DNA of 32,912 nt from Actinomycetota bacterium (GTDB lineage Bacteria; Actinomycetota; Acidimicrobiia; Acidimicrobiales; Microtrichaceae): assembly GCA_963169245.1 (NCBI GenBank), contig CAUJEC010000035.1, forward strand, positions 1-32,912. Reading direction: 5' to 3'. Within the stretch, counting starts at the first letter, position 1; each line of letters opens with the position of its first letter. Positions 16,270 to 25,505 of the stretch are shown here, piece by piece. The translations under genes and the position numbers were made by a program. The notes beneath the pieces are model-generated. The model did no database searches. It was not told the origin of the DNA and was given only the letters and a program-made list of their open reading frames with translations.

Positions 16270-18938
16270 CTTGGTCCGCCAACGGTGAGAATCACGCCGC
16301 GGCGGAGGGCCTCGCCGGCTGCTGATGCTGCGGTTGCCGTTGTGTCACTCGTTGCAACATTTGCTATCTGTTCGAGCACGTCGATAAGGGTGCGAACGTT
16401 ACGCACGAAGTCGCCGCCGCTCAGGTCTTCATCGATGATGAGGTCAAGGTCGTGCCCCGAGGCCCATGACCACGCCGCAGCCATGAAACCGCCCTGGGGT
16501 TCGCGTGTCGGAGTGGTCCGTGTTGAGCCCTCGAGTTTGGAGAGGTCCTTCCACAGCCCCAGCAACGCAGGGAATCGCTCCCTGAGCGCCAACGTCGGGA
16601 TGACAGGTTCTGGCGCCGGAGTACTGCTGCGATGTTCGTAGGTGAAACAACTGACGAGCGCCGCCAGTTCGGGAGGATCGAGGCCATCGAGTAGGCCCGA
16701 GCCGAGGGTCATGGAGATGAGAAGGTCTGACTCGTTGAAGATTCTTCGCAGCCGGTTCCCTGCCTGGTTCAGTGACCACCCATCGAGGTGGTCTGTCTCG
16801 TCGAGAACCTCGAGGATCGCCTCCAGTCGCCCGGAAAGTGTCAAACCGGTCCGTTCAATCCTGGAGTCGAGATGCTCGAGCCTGCGTAGGGACTTTTTCC
16901 TTGAGCGCTCCGCTTCGAGCATGGACTCGCGATCTGGGTGGTCGTGGAGCGGATGTGACCGAAGCTGGCTTCGTAGATCCGTGCTCAGCGCCCCGCCCTG
17001 GGGCGACGCGTGACGCGAAGCGACACGGCCGTGTTGGGATCGTCCTTTCGTTCGCCGGGTGTTCATCCTGTTCAGACGACGAGCAGCCTCCTTGCGGAAC
17101 CCGCGGTCCTTTGGGGTATAGGGAACAGGAAGATCGATCTTGCCCGCCAAATCGCTGAACGCCCAATCCGTGTCATGGGTTATCTGGACGCGCTGTCCGG
17201 ACGCATCGACGGCCGTGACCCGCACAGCCCCACCTCGCCGATGTGACACAGAGATCACCACACAGCGCTGGATGCCTGCATTGAGATCCTGTTGTCCGAC
17301 CGGCTCGCGGCTCAGCACATCGCCTGGTTTCAGGGTCCCCAGGAAGCGATCCGTGTCGAACCTCTGACGTCGCCTCTGTCGTTTCTGTTCCTCGATCGAC
17401 TCCAGGATCGACAGATATCCGGCAACGTCGAACACAGGCGATGCGCCCGAGGCGTCACTGCCGATCTGGGGTTCTTCGTCGAGCTGGCGGCGAAGCCTCT
17501 CACGTTCGACCCGGAGACCATGAACCACCCGGTCGGCCTGGAACTGCGCGAAGGACAGACCCAGAACCTCGAACGCCTCATCCCTGTCGTAGCGGTCCAC
17601 GAGATTCGCGGCCATGTTGTAGTTGGGTCGAAAGGAAGACTCGAGGTTGAAGTCTCGACTTGCGGCAAGCGTTGCGACCTGATCGAAGGTCGAGAAGGGG
17701 GACCACAACACAACGGCGTGGCCATGTGTGTCTATTCCGCGCCGACCGGCACGCCCGGTCAACTGGGTGTAGAGACTGGCAGAGAGTGGCTCGTGGGCCT
17801 CTCCGTTGAACTTGGATAGCTTCTCGATGACGACCGAGCGCGCCGGCATGTTTATGCCCATCGCCAGTGTCTCGGTGGCGAAGACGACCTTGATGAGGCC
17901 CTCGACGAAGCACAGTTCGACTGCCTCTCGAAAAGGAGGAACCATTCCAGCGTGATGCGCCGCGATTCCGCTCTCTATGACCTCGCGCCAGTGGTCAAAA
18001 TTCAGGACACCGAGATCCGCGTCGCTGAGTGCCTCGGTACAGGATTCGATGATCTCCCGAATACGGGTTCGTTCCTCGGTATTTGTGAGTCGTAGCCCAG
18101 CTGCGAAACATCGCTGAGCAGCCTCGTCGCAGGCGTTCCGACTGAAGATGAAATAGATCGCCGGCAGGAGATCCTCGTCGCGAAGGCGTTCGACGACTTC
18201 GGTCCGTCGCGGGGTGAAGAACCGAGAACGTCCACGCCTCCCCTGACCATACTGAGCCTTCTCCGCGTCGAATCGCCGTCCCTCGGGGTTCGCTCGACCG
18301 CCACTCAGCAGAGGGACCAGGTACTCGTCATCTGTGAGCCTGTCCCCCACCATCAGCATTGAATCCAGTTGAACCGGCCTTTGGTGTTCCACAACCGTGC
18401 GCGTCGGCCCACGCAGACTCGTGATCCATTCACCGAGTTCCTCGGCGTTGGAGACGGTGGCAGACAGACACACGAAGCGGACCGAGGGTGGGGTGTGGAT
18501 GATCACCTCTTCCCAAACAGGTCCGCGGTAGGCATCGGAGAGAAAGTGGACCTCGTCGAGTACCACCCACCCAAGATCCACCAGAGCATCGGAGTGGCCA
18601 TAGACCATGTTCCGCAGCACCTCGGTCGTCATCACGACCACCGGAGCATCAGCGTTGATCGAGTGGTCCCCTGTCAGTAGACCGACCCGGTCGCTGCCCA
18701 TGCTGGCCGACAAGTCATTGAACTTCTGGTTCGACAGGGCCTTAATGGGTGCGGTGTAGAAGCAACGAGTGCCGGACCTCAGAGCCTCGCTGATTGCCAG
18801 TTCGGCTACGACGGTCTTGCCGGATCCTGTCGGGGCCGAGACCAGTACGTTCTGGCCAACTCCGATTGCCTCGCCCGCTTCGACCTGAAACCCGTCGAGT
18901 TCGAAGGCGTGGCGAAACTGCTCAGCCGTCATCCTCAT
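16266..18938 (-). CDS. helY: DEAD/DEAH-box RNA helicase, Ski2/Mtr4-like (HelY-type)
   Basis: APTGSGKTVVAELAISEAL, TAPIKALSNQKFND, VVLDEVHFLSD, CLSATVSNAEELGEWI, QLTGRAGRRGID. The ORF-track start (19055) lies inside tatC; the MRMTAEQFRHAFELDGFQ start at 18938 is preferred. Confidence 0.93.
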   Translation of the reverse strand: MRMTAEQFRHAFELDGFQVEAGEAIGVGQNVLVSAPTGSGKTVVAELAISEALRSGTRCFYTAPIKALSNQKFNDLSASMGSDRVGLLTGDHSINADAPVVVMTTEVLRNMVYGHSDALVDLGWVVLDEVHFLSDAYRGPVWEEVIIHTPPSVRFVCLSATVSNAEELGEWITSLRGPTRTVVEHQRPVQLDSMLMVGDRLTDDEYLVPLLSGGRANPEGRRFDAEKAQYGQGRRGRSRFFTPRRTEVVERLRDEDLLPAIYFIFSRNACDEAAQRCFAAGLRLTNTEERTRIREIIESCTEALSDADLGVLNFDHWREVIESGIAAHHAGMVPPFREAVELCFVEGLIKVVFATETLAMGINMPARSVVIEKLSKFNGEAHEPLSASLYTQLTGRAGRRGIDTHGHAVVLWSPFSTFDQVATLAASRDFNLESSFRPNYNMAANLVDRYDRDEAFEVLGLSFAQFQADRVVHGLRVERERLRRQLDEEPQIGSDASGASPVFDVAGYLSILESIEEQKRQRRRQRFDTDRFLGTLKPGDVLSREPVGQQDLNAGIQRCVVISVSHRRGGAVRVTAVDASGQRVQITHDTDWAFSDLAGKIDLPVPYTPKDRGFRKEAARRLNRMNTRRTKGRSQHGRVASRHASPQGGALSTDLRSQLRSHPLHDHPDRESMLEAERSRKKSLRRLEHLDSRIERTGLTLSGRLEAILEVLDETDHLDGWSLNQAGNRLRRIFNESDLLISMTLGSGLLDGLDPPELAALVSCFTYEHRSSTPAPEPVIPTLALRERFPALLGLWKDLSKLEGSTRTTPTREPQGGFMAAAWSWASGHDLDLIIDEDLSGGDFVRNVRTLIDVLEQIANVATSDTTATAASAAGEALRRGVILTVGGPR

Positions 18939-19728
18939 CGTCCTCGGCCAGGCTCTTCTTGGCCTTCGACCGATTGAAGATCCTGCCGATGACCAGCGAG
19001 ATCTCATAGAAGATGTACATCGGTATCGACAGAGCCGCCAGAGATATCGGGTCACCGCTCGGAGTTATGACTGCTGCCACGACGACGATGATCATGATGC
19101 TCTGTCGTCGCCATTCCCCAAGCTTCTGTGGAGTGACGATTCCGAGCATCATCAGGACGACGAGCACGATCGGGAACAGGAAGCCGACGCCGAACGCCAG
19201 CATCATGAAAAGGGCCAGCTTCACGAACTCCGTGGGACCTGATCGGACATCGATGTTCGCCCCTGCCACCCTGACCAGGAACACCGTCGCCTGTGCGAGA
19301 GTCAGATAGGCGACTGCCGCGCCAGCGGTGAAGAGAACCAGTGCCGAGACGGTGAACGCCAGGGCGTAACGGCGTTCCTTCTTGTAGAGACCCGGGGCGA
19401 TGAACCGCCAGATCTGCCAGAGGATGATCGGCATCGCCAGGAACACGCCGCCGTAGCCGGCGATCTTGAGGCGTAGTCCGAATGTGTCGAGGAGGTTCGT
19501 GGCGAGGAACTCGCATCTCGCCAGCTTGTCGACGTCGAGCAGAGCATCGCAGTAGGGCTTGTTGAGGAATCGGAGCAGAGTCTCATAGAGGAACCATGCC
19601 GGGATCATTCCGATGAAGACAGCTGCGAGGGAGACCAGCAGCCGGTACCTCAGTTCCCTCAGGTGGTCTCCGAGGGTCATCTCAGAGCCTTTACGCTCGG
19701 CCCCCTTGAGCATCGACGGACGCTTCAC
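18922..19728 (-). CDS. tatC: Sec-independent protein translocase TatC
   Basis: MTLGDHLRELRYRLLVSLAAVFIGMIPAW...FVKLALFMMLAFGVGFLFPIVLVVLMMLGIVTPQKLGEWRRQSIMIIVVVAAVITPSGDPISLAALSIPMYIFYEISLV. Confidence 0.97.
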   Translation of the reverse strand: MKRPSMLKGAERKGSEMTLGDHLRELRYRLLVSLAAVFIGMIPAWFLYETLLRFLNKPYCDALLDVDKLARCEFLATNLLDTFGLRLKIAGYGGVFLAMPIILWQIWRFIAPGLYKKERRYALAFTVSALVLFTAGAAVAYLTLAQATVFLVRVAGANIDVRSGPTEFVKLALFMMLAFGVGFLFPIVLVVLMMLGIVTPQKLGEWRRQSIMIIVVVAAVITPSGDPISLAALSIPMYIFYEISLVIGRIFNRSKAKKSLAEDDEDDG

Positions 19729-20213
19729 TGATCGCCCGACCCGTCAACTGCATGGTTGGACTCGCTGGCATCCGAAGTGACTGCATTGGCACTGGTGTTG
19801 CCTGAGTCGCCGACTTCGGCATCGCTGGCTTTGGCATTACTGCCGGTCTCGGGGGACTCGCTTTCCTCAGGTGCCTCGCCGACCCTGGACTCCTCGAGTT
19901 CGCGCTGTTGACGGTCCATCTCCTCACGTTCTTTGGCGATGCGATCAGCCCTCTCCTCTGCCTCCGCCTCTGCCGCGAACTGCGCAAGCTTCTGTCGAGG
20001 TCTGGTAGCCAGTTCGCCGAGGTCCTTGAGCGGCTTCATGGAGGGGTCATCTGATATGGAGCTGACGGTGTCCTGTAGACCGGCGGTCAGGGTCCGCAAC
20101 TTGTGGATCATCTTGCCCAGGTTTCGGGCCATGTCGGGCAGACGCTCGGGCCCTAGGACGATCAGGGCCAACATGGCGATCATCAGGAACTCGCCCGGAG
20201 TTATGTTGAACAT
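19725..20213 (-). CDS. tatB: Sec-independent translocase TatA/TatB family protein (TatB-like)
   Basis: MFNITPGEFLMIAMLALIVLGPERLPDMARNLGKMIHKLRTLTAGLQ plus charged tail; start overlap with tatC. Confidence 0.85.
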   Translation of the reverse strand: MFNITPGEFLMIAMLALIVLGPERLPDMARNLGKMIHKLRTLTAGLQDTVSSISDDPSMKPLKDLGELATRPRQKLAQFAAEAEAEERADRIAKEREEMDRQQRELEESRVGEAPEESESPETGSNAKASDAEVGDSGNTSANAVTSDASESNHAVDGSGDQ

Positions 20214-20419
20214 TCATCACCGCCAACGGGCGACTGGAACTGCCGGAGGGTCGAGGAGAGCTCTTGGTTCGCCGTACTCAGGCTTGAGGTCGCGGAGGTA
20301 ACCGAAGCGAAATTGATTCCGGCAATCCTGGAGACAGTCCTACCTAATGACGCAACCGATGCCCAGACAAGCAAGCCCACGACTGAGAGCGAGGCGACAG
20401 AGACGAGGACGGCAGTCAC
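20201..20419 (-). CDS. Small predicted single-TM protein (72 aa)
   Basis: MTAVLVSVASLSVVGLLVWASVASLGRTVSRIAG... N-terminal hydrophobic segment; 3' end overlaps the tatB start. Confidence 0.55.
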   Translation of the reverse strand: MTAVLVSVASLSVVGLLVWASVASLGRTVSRIAGINFASVTSATSSLSTANQELSSTLRQFQSPVGGDECST

Positions 20420-20547
20420 GTCGCTAAACCTAGTCGCGGCCCGACCACTCCCCGATTTCGCAGCGAAGCACGGATCCAGATCCCTTTATCGTCCGCTGGG
20501 ACTTCCCTCGGTCCATTCCCGTTGTGTTCGAGGATGACTCGTCTGCC

Positions 20548-20877
20548 TCAGGGGTTGGTGATGGTCGCCAGTTGCTGGAACCAATCGGGCGTGCTCAACA
20601 GCTGGTGAAAGTCGATGACATCATCATGGTCTATCTGCTTACCATTGCGTGCCTCTGACATCTCAGCCGGGTAGCTCCATCGGTGCTCATCCACACCGGC
20701 AGCCAGCAGCACGTCGACGACATGTTCCTCAGCGGGTCGAACCTCGATCATCCGACAGACGGGACAACGAAAGAGATAGGTGGACTCGCCTGTGTCATCA
20801 CAGGTGCGGACTCGAAGATCGCGTGAACGGAGTTCCACATCGCCACAGTCGCTGCATGTTGCTCGTATCAACGCCAT
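20548..20877 (-). CDS. Hypothetical zinc-ribbon-like protein (109 aa)
   Basis: ATCSDCGDVELRSRDLRVRTCDDTGESTYLFRCPVCRM (two CxxC pairs). Confidence 0.75.
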   Translation of the reverse strand: MALIRATCSDCGDVELRSRDLRVRTCDDTGESTYLFRCPVCRMIEVRPAEEHVVDVLLAAGVDEHRWSYPAEMSEARNGKQIDHDDVIDFHQLLSTPDWFQQLATITNP

Positions 20878-20983
20878 CAGATCTCCTCGACATTGCGTTC
20901 CCGAGTAACTTCGGCTTGTTGTCCATCACTATTGACCTTTCTCGAAAGAATTTGGTCGGAGAAACTCGGGAGATCCACCACAA

Positions 20984-21700
20984 GTGTTCCAGCCTCTCAT
21001 CGGTCCACCCAGACTGGTAGCGCTCGGTGGAGCGAGCGCCCATGAGATCTCCCATTCGATGGAGGCCTTCCGCCTAGGTTTGCGCCTTGGTGCCGATGGG
21101 GTCCAAAGCGACGCCAGACTGACCGCCGATGGTGTGGTCACCCTCTGTGCTGAGCCCACTGTCGGCGGTCGTTTTCGTCGTCGACAGATCTCCGAGTTGA
21201 ACTCGGCGGAGCTTCCCGAGGGTGTGTCGACCCTGGCCGATCTGGTTCAGGACATCGGACCTGATTCCGAACTGGTGCTCAGTGTGGCGAACGCCTCAAC
21301 CGTAACGGCTGTTCTGGGCACTCTCGGTGACAGCGGCTTCGACCTTGGCCGCCTCTGGCTCGTGAGCGGTGACCTGGAACTCCTCGAAGCCCATCGCAAA
21401 TCCGGTGATGGTGTTCGCCTTGTCCACTCGGTGCGGCTCGCTGCACTGAATCGTGGACTCGAGGCGCATGCTGCAACGCTGCGTCGGCTGGGAATCGATG
21501 GCATATGGGTTCCCTTCGACGAGTTGACTGCGGGACATGTCGCCCTGCTCCACCGGTTCACCCGTCTCGTGCTCGCTCACGGCCCTCAGCATGTCCGCCA
21601 GATGGAAGAGGTCCTCGGTATGGGGATCGATGCTCTGGGCAGTGGTCAGGTGGAGCGTATGGTCGACGTGGCGACCGACCTGGGTATCAGAGCGCGGTGA
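20984..21700 (+). CDS. Glycerophosphodiester phosphodiesterase (GDPD)-like protein, catalytic residues apparently lost
   Basis: VALGGASAHEISHSMEAFRLGLRLGADGVQSDARLTADGVVTLCAEPT aligns by eye to the GDPD N-terminus (HRGAS..PENT..AF..A..LGAD.iElDv.lT.DG..V..HD). Confidence 0.75.
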   Translation: MFQPLIGPPRLVALGGASAHEISHSMEAFRLGLRLGADGVQSDARLTADGVVTLCAEPTVGGRFRRRQISELNSAELPEGVSTLADLVQDIGPDSELVLSVANASTVTAVLGTLGDSGFDLGRLWLVSGDLELLEAHRKSGDGVRLVHSVRLAALNRGLEAHAATLRRLGIDGIWVPFDELTAGHVALLHRFTRLVLAHGPQHVRQMEEVLGMGIDALGSGQVERMVDVATDLGIRAR

Positions 21701-22304
21701 TTCGGCCCAGCGGCCAGATGATGAAGAACGCCCGGCCGATGATGGTGTCGATGTCCACCGATCCGAACACTCGACTGTCCCCAGAGTTGAGCCGATTGTC
21801 TCCCATCACCCAGATCTGCCCCTCCGGAACCTTGAAGGGGACATCCATGCCCAGAGTGGGGGTTCCCTCCTCCAGATACGGCTCGTCCAGCCGTTTTCCG
21901 TCGATGTAGACGTTGCCATCGCGCGCTTCGACGGTATCTCCCGGTAGACCGATCACCCGTTTGATCAACTGCGCCGGCTCGTCGGGGCCACTCGGAGCCC
22001 GCGGTGGTCTCCTGAACACCACGACGTCACCCCGGTTCACGTCGTGGGTCCGATAGCTCAACTTGTTGACGACGACCCGGTCTCCGACCATGAGCGTCGT
22101 CTCCATCGATGCAGACGGGATCTTGAACGCCTGGACCACATAGGTCTTGATGATCAGCGACAGCGACACCGCGACAACGATCACCAGAACCCATTCGGCC
22201 ATGTTGCGCAGAGACGAGTCCTGACGACGGCTTGCAGAGGCCCTGGGTTGCCTACCGTCCCCCTCGCCCGTGGCGTCGGTGTTGGGTGTGGGTGTCTCAG
22301 ACAA
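21687..22304 (-). CDS. lepB: Signal peptidase I
   Basis: FKIPSASMETTLMVGDRVVVNKLSYR (catalytic Ser), RGDVVVFRRPP, LIKRVIGLPGDTVEARDGNVYIDGK, VMGDNRLNSGDSRVFG. A TTG start at 22304 overlaps the pafBC stop. Confidence 0.95.
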   Translation of the reverse strand: MSETPTPNTDATGEGDGRQPRASASRRQDSSLRNMAEWVLVIVVAVSLSLIIKTYVVQAFKIPSASMETTLMVGDRVVVNKLSYRTHDVNRGDVVVFRRPPRAPSGPDEPAQLIKRVIGLPGDTVEARDGNVYIDGKRLDEPYLEEGTPTLGMDVPFKVPEGQIWVMGDNRLNSGDSRVFGSVDIDTIIGRAFFIIWPLGRITAL

Positions 22305-24303
22305 CGCCGTACCTCTCGAGTACTCGACGAGCTGTCTGCACGCGCATGGCGGACAGGTCCTCACCTGAGTCAGCGTCCCGGATGGTCACATCCGCGGGGA
22401 GTCTCAGGGTCAGACGCTCCAACCAGTGCCTCGCTGCGATTGGAAGCCTGACCCTGATGTCGCCACTTTCGAGTTGTTCGACCGAGTCGACAGGGTAACT
22501 GCGAGCCACCCATTGGATCTCCTGGGTGCCTGTCAGTTCGACGGTGGCCGACCGTGTGCTGAAGGACCATCCACCTGCGGACTCCTCGGGCCTGATCTCA
22601 AAGCCCTCGTCGAGTTCGGTGACCATGTAGATGCGATCAAGTCGAAACTCGCGCTGGCCCTCGGCTGTGGTGCACCAGGCCCGGAGATACCAGTGTCCGT
22701 GATGGTTCACGAGCGACCATGGTTCGACCACTCGGTCACTGAGGCGATCCTGCCCGAAGCTGTAGTAGCTGATCTCGAGCTTGTGACGATTTGCGACGGC
22801 CTCTCGGAGCGACGCGGACAGTTCGGTGTCGATCTCGGCGATCCGCACATCCACCGAGCCGCTCGAGGCGAGTCCCAACGACAGTTCGAGTTTGTTAACA
22901 GCGGTCCTCAGAATGTCATTGGCGTCTTCGGCCCGCTGAGCTTCGTAGAAGGAATCGTCGTCGGAGAATCGGTAATCGAGGCGAAGAGCAGCCTTCGCAG
23001 CGGTCAGGAGCGACAGTGCCTCGGCGGGACTCAACCTCGGTGGTTTGGCGAAGTAATCGCCGAGACTCACCGAGATCACGTCACTCTCCTCGTCGATGAA
23101 GACATCGGAGAGGCAGTCAGGAGTGAATGGGTGAACGCCTACGTATTGAAACACGTCATCGAGGTCCTTGAGAAGCTCCTTCCGAGAGATCGCAAACCGC
23201 CTCGACACCTCGTCCACCGTGCAGCCCTGATTAGCGACGATCCAAGGGAGAATCGCCAGAACCCTCTGCACCCGTTCGACTGCCGACACCCGATTGGGCG
23301 TAGTTCTGGTGGGTGTCGGGGGCTGGTCAACCGGATGGGTTGGCAGCACCGGTGTCGTCAAGACACTCTGTGTGGCGGGTAGGACGAGCCGTTCACTCAG
23401 CCATGCGATGTAGCCATCCCTGAGGGATGAGGGTTCGACTATCTCGGCCTTGTCGAGGAGTCCTGCCATGAAGCCGAAGAAACCTGCCTGGTTGCGAACC
23501 GGAATCTCGACGACCACCGAGGCGTCCTCGAGTTCCTCGCTCACCACAAGGTCCCGATATTCGCTCAGTGTCGCCTGCGCTGGTTCCTGGTCGATGATCA
23601 CGACGGTCCTTACAGCGACCAGATCACCGGTCGCCCAAGGTGACGTGACTAGATCCGAGTCGGTTGACCTGGGGGTGAAGGAACCGGGTTCTCCTGCGGT
23701 CAACTCGCCATCGATTCGGTCTGTGCGGAAGTTCCTGACTCCGTCGCGTCCCCGGTCGAAGGCGCTCAGGTACCACCTGCCGCGAACGAACTGTAGGGAT
23801 GTCGGTTCCACTGTTCGCCGCTCGTCCGTGTAGTCGAACTCCAACAGACGTCGCTCGTTGATCGCTCCGAAGATGACCGCCAGGTCGTCAGAGAGTGGGA
23901 TCGATCCGAGCGCACCGGAACCCGACGACTCGGCCTTGATTCCACCGAGCTTCCGAAAGGTGTCCTGGATCTCGTCTGCTTCGAGACCTTCGAACATCAC
24001 CGCTGTTCGCGCCAGCTGAAGTGCCGCGAGTTCCTCGGGGCTGAAGCCCGGGTTTCTCAACGCGTAGCGTGCACGATCGATGTTGTAGGCGGCCTTTGGG
24101 ATCTCGTGATGTTCGACGGTCACGGTGTCGAGCGGGACCCCGAGTTCCCGAAGATCGTCCTTGTCCCGCTCAAAGGCCCGGTGAAACGCTACGTCGCTAT
24201 CTGGGTAACCGTCGACCTTCTGGCGCAGTTCCTCGGCGGTCATCGGTACCGAAGCGTTGATCAGCGCAGCAGTGAGGTTCAACAGGCGGGTCATCTTCGC
24301 CAT
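22297..24303 (-). CDS. pafBC: PafB-PafC fusion, WYL-domain transcriptional regulator
   Basis: 668 aa with two HTH-WYL modules: MAKMTRLLNLTAALINASVPMTAEELRQKVDGYPDS... and SAVERVQRVLAILPWIVANQGCTVDEVSRRFAISRKELLKDL...LEISYYSFGQDRLSDRVVEPWSLVNHHGHWYLRAWC. Confidence 0.93.
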   Translation of the reverse strand: MAKMTRLLNLTAALINASVPMTAEELRQKVDGYPDSDVAFHRAFERDKDDLRELGVPLDTVTVEHHEIPKAAYNIDRARYALRNPGFSPEELAALQLARTAVMFEGLEADEIQDTFRKLGGIKAESSGSGALGSIPLSDDLAVIFGAINERRLLEFDYTDERRTVEPTSLQFVRGRWYLSAFDRGRDGVRNFRTDRIDGELTAGEPGSFTPRSTDSDLVTSPWATGDLVAVRTVVIIDQEPAQATLSEYRDLVVSEELEDASVVVEIPVRNQAGFFGFMAGLLDKAEIVEPSSLRDGYIAWLSERLVLPATQSVLTTPVLPTHPVDQPPTPTRTTPNRVSAVERVQRVLAILPWIVANQGCTVDEVSRRFAISRKELLKDLDDVFQYVGVHPFTPDCLSDVFIDEESDVISVSLGDYFAKPPRLSPAEALSLLTAAKAALRLDYRFSDDDSFYEAQRAEDANDILRTAVNKLELSLGLASSGSVDVRIAEIDTELSASLREAVANRHKLEISYYSFGQDRLSDRVVEPWSLVNHHGHWYLRAWCTTAEGQREFRLDRIYMVTELDEGFEIRPEESAGGWSFSTRSATVELTGTQEIQWVARSYPVDSVEQLESGDIRVRLPIAARHWLERLTLRLPADVTIRDADSGEDLSAMRVQTARRVLERYGVV

Positions 24304-25427
24304 CAGCGACTTGGTACCTCGCCACTCGAACGCTCCTCTGTCGACATGGTTCCGACACTAGATGCCCAACGGCTCAGTTCTGAGTATCGTGGCGCCGCGC
24401 CGGTCTCGGGGATCTCGGCGATGCGCCCAGCGAGCGCTCCTGCTGCGCAGGCTGCCTCGAAAAAGGCCAGGTCCTCGTGCACCGTGCGTCCCATGGTCGT
24501 AACCCTCAGATCGAAGTGTCCGAGTGTCTCGACCGGATCGGGAGGGGTTACCGCAATCGGTCTGACACCCGGCAGAAGTGTCGCGGTCTCCGGGGTGTCC
24601 GCCACAAATGGTCGAGCATGGGTCATGGTGGCGACCGTGACGCTGTGATGGGAAATCCCGTGGTGTCGTCCACGCGGATCCCCACTCGATGCCCTCACGC
24701 ACATGATCGGGATACCACCGGCCGACTCCGCCGCATCGAGGATCGGTGCTACCTCGAGCGCCGTTGTGCCCAAACGCGTCCCGGTACCCACAACACCCGG
24801 CCCCATCCCCACGACCACGGCCTCAGCTCCGAGAGCGTGAACTGCAAGCCCGAGTGCCGAGGGAACGGTCACTGCCTCCAGATCGCCCCCGAACGCGTGG
24901 CCTGTGGTCACGGTTCCGCACAGAAGTCCCTTTGTCTTCATGTCGTGTACAAGGTCCGACATCGCGATCGGCAACGACGCGCCGTCGGTCATGACGTAGG
25001 CGAGGCGCCCCTCGGGGCGGTGTAGTCGGAACGCGGCGGCGACTGCGGCGACCTGGCTGTGCACGAAACAGGCGACTACGGGTACACCGTCTATTGGGTC
25101 GTCGCAACGCGAGTCACTGAGTTCATCGGTTCCGACGTCGGCCTGAAGACTCGTGTAACGAATCTTCATGATGTGATCCGGTCCCGGTGACACGAGTTCG
25201 TCACGGCTCAGGTTCCAGTGGACGAAATGCCATCCGCCTGTGCCAAGGTCGAGTTCGACGGCGGTGGTGTTGAGGATCACCTCGTCGCCCGGAGCGCAGC
25301 CGCCGGTCAGTTGGGTGAGTGCATAAGCCCGGGCCGCAGAGCCGTCCCCCATTGCCACCGATAGCCGCTGGAGTCCGGGGCGTTCAGCGATCACTCGTTC
25401 TACGGTCGCTCGTCTGAATGTCGGCAC
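24303..25427 (-). CDS. DUF3866 family protein
   Basis: MPTFRRATVERVIAERPGLQRLSV...GDEVILNTTAVELDLGTGGWHFVHWNL...PDHIMKIRYTSLQADV; TGATG overlap with pafBC. Confidence 0.88.
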   Translation of the reverse strand: MPTFRRATVERVIAERPGLQRLSVAMGDGSAARAYALTQLTGGCAPGDEVILNTTAVELDLGTGGWHFVHWNLSRDELVSPGPDHIMKIRYTSLQADVGTDELSDSRCDDPIDGVPVVACFVHSQVAAVAAAFRLHRPEGRLAYVMTDGASLPIAMSDLVHDMKTKGLLCGTVTTGHAFGGDLEAVTVPSALGLAVHALGAEAVVVGMGPGVVGTGTRLGTTALEVAPILDAAESAGGIPIMCVRASSGDPRGRHHGISHHSVTVATMTHARPFVADTPETATLLPGVRPIAVTPPDPVETLGHFDLRVTTMGRTVHEDLAFFEAACAAGALAGRIAEIPETGAAPRYSELSRWASSVGTMSTEERSSGEVPSR

Positions 25428-25505
25428 CTGATTGGCACTCTCTTTGGTCGTTGGGTCTGGCGGGTAGTTGGGTCCGGCGGTGGAGTCGTCTCGGCGCGGA
25501 TCGGC

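Noticed and set aside
20925-20955. Palindromic CTTTCTCGAAAG/TTCTCGAAAGAA, considered as an SOS box
   Set aside because: Does not match the actinobacterial LexA consensus TCGAACNNNNGTTCGA; symmetry is too short to support an operator.
22426-23382. 318-aa plus-strand ORF
   Set aside because: Antisense to the confidently identified pafBC; no recognisable motif; typical high-GC shadow ORF.
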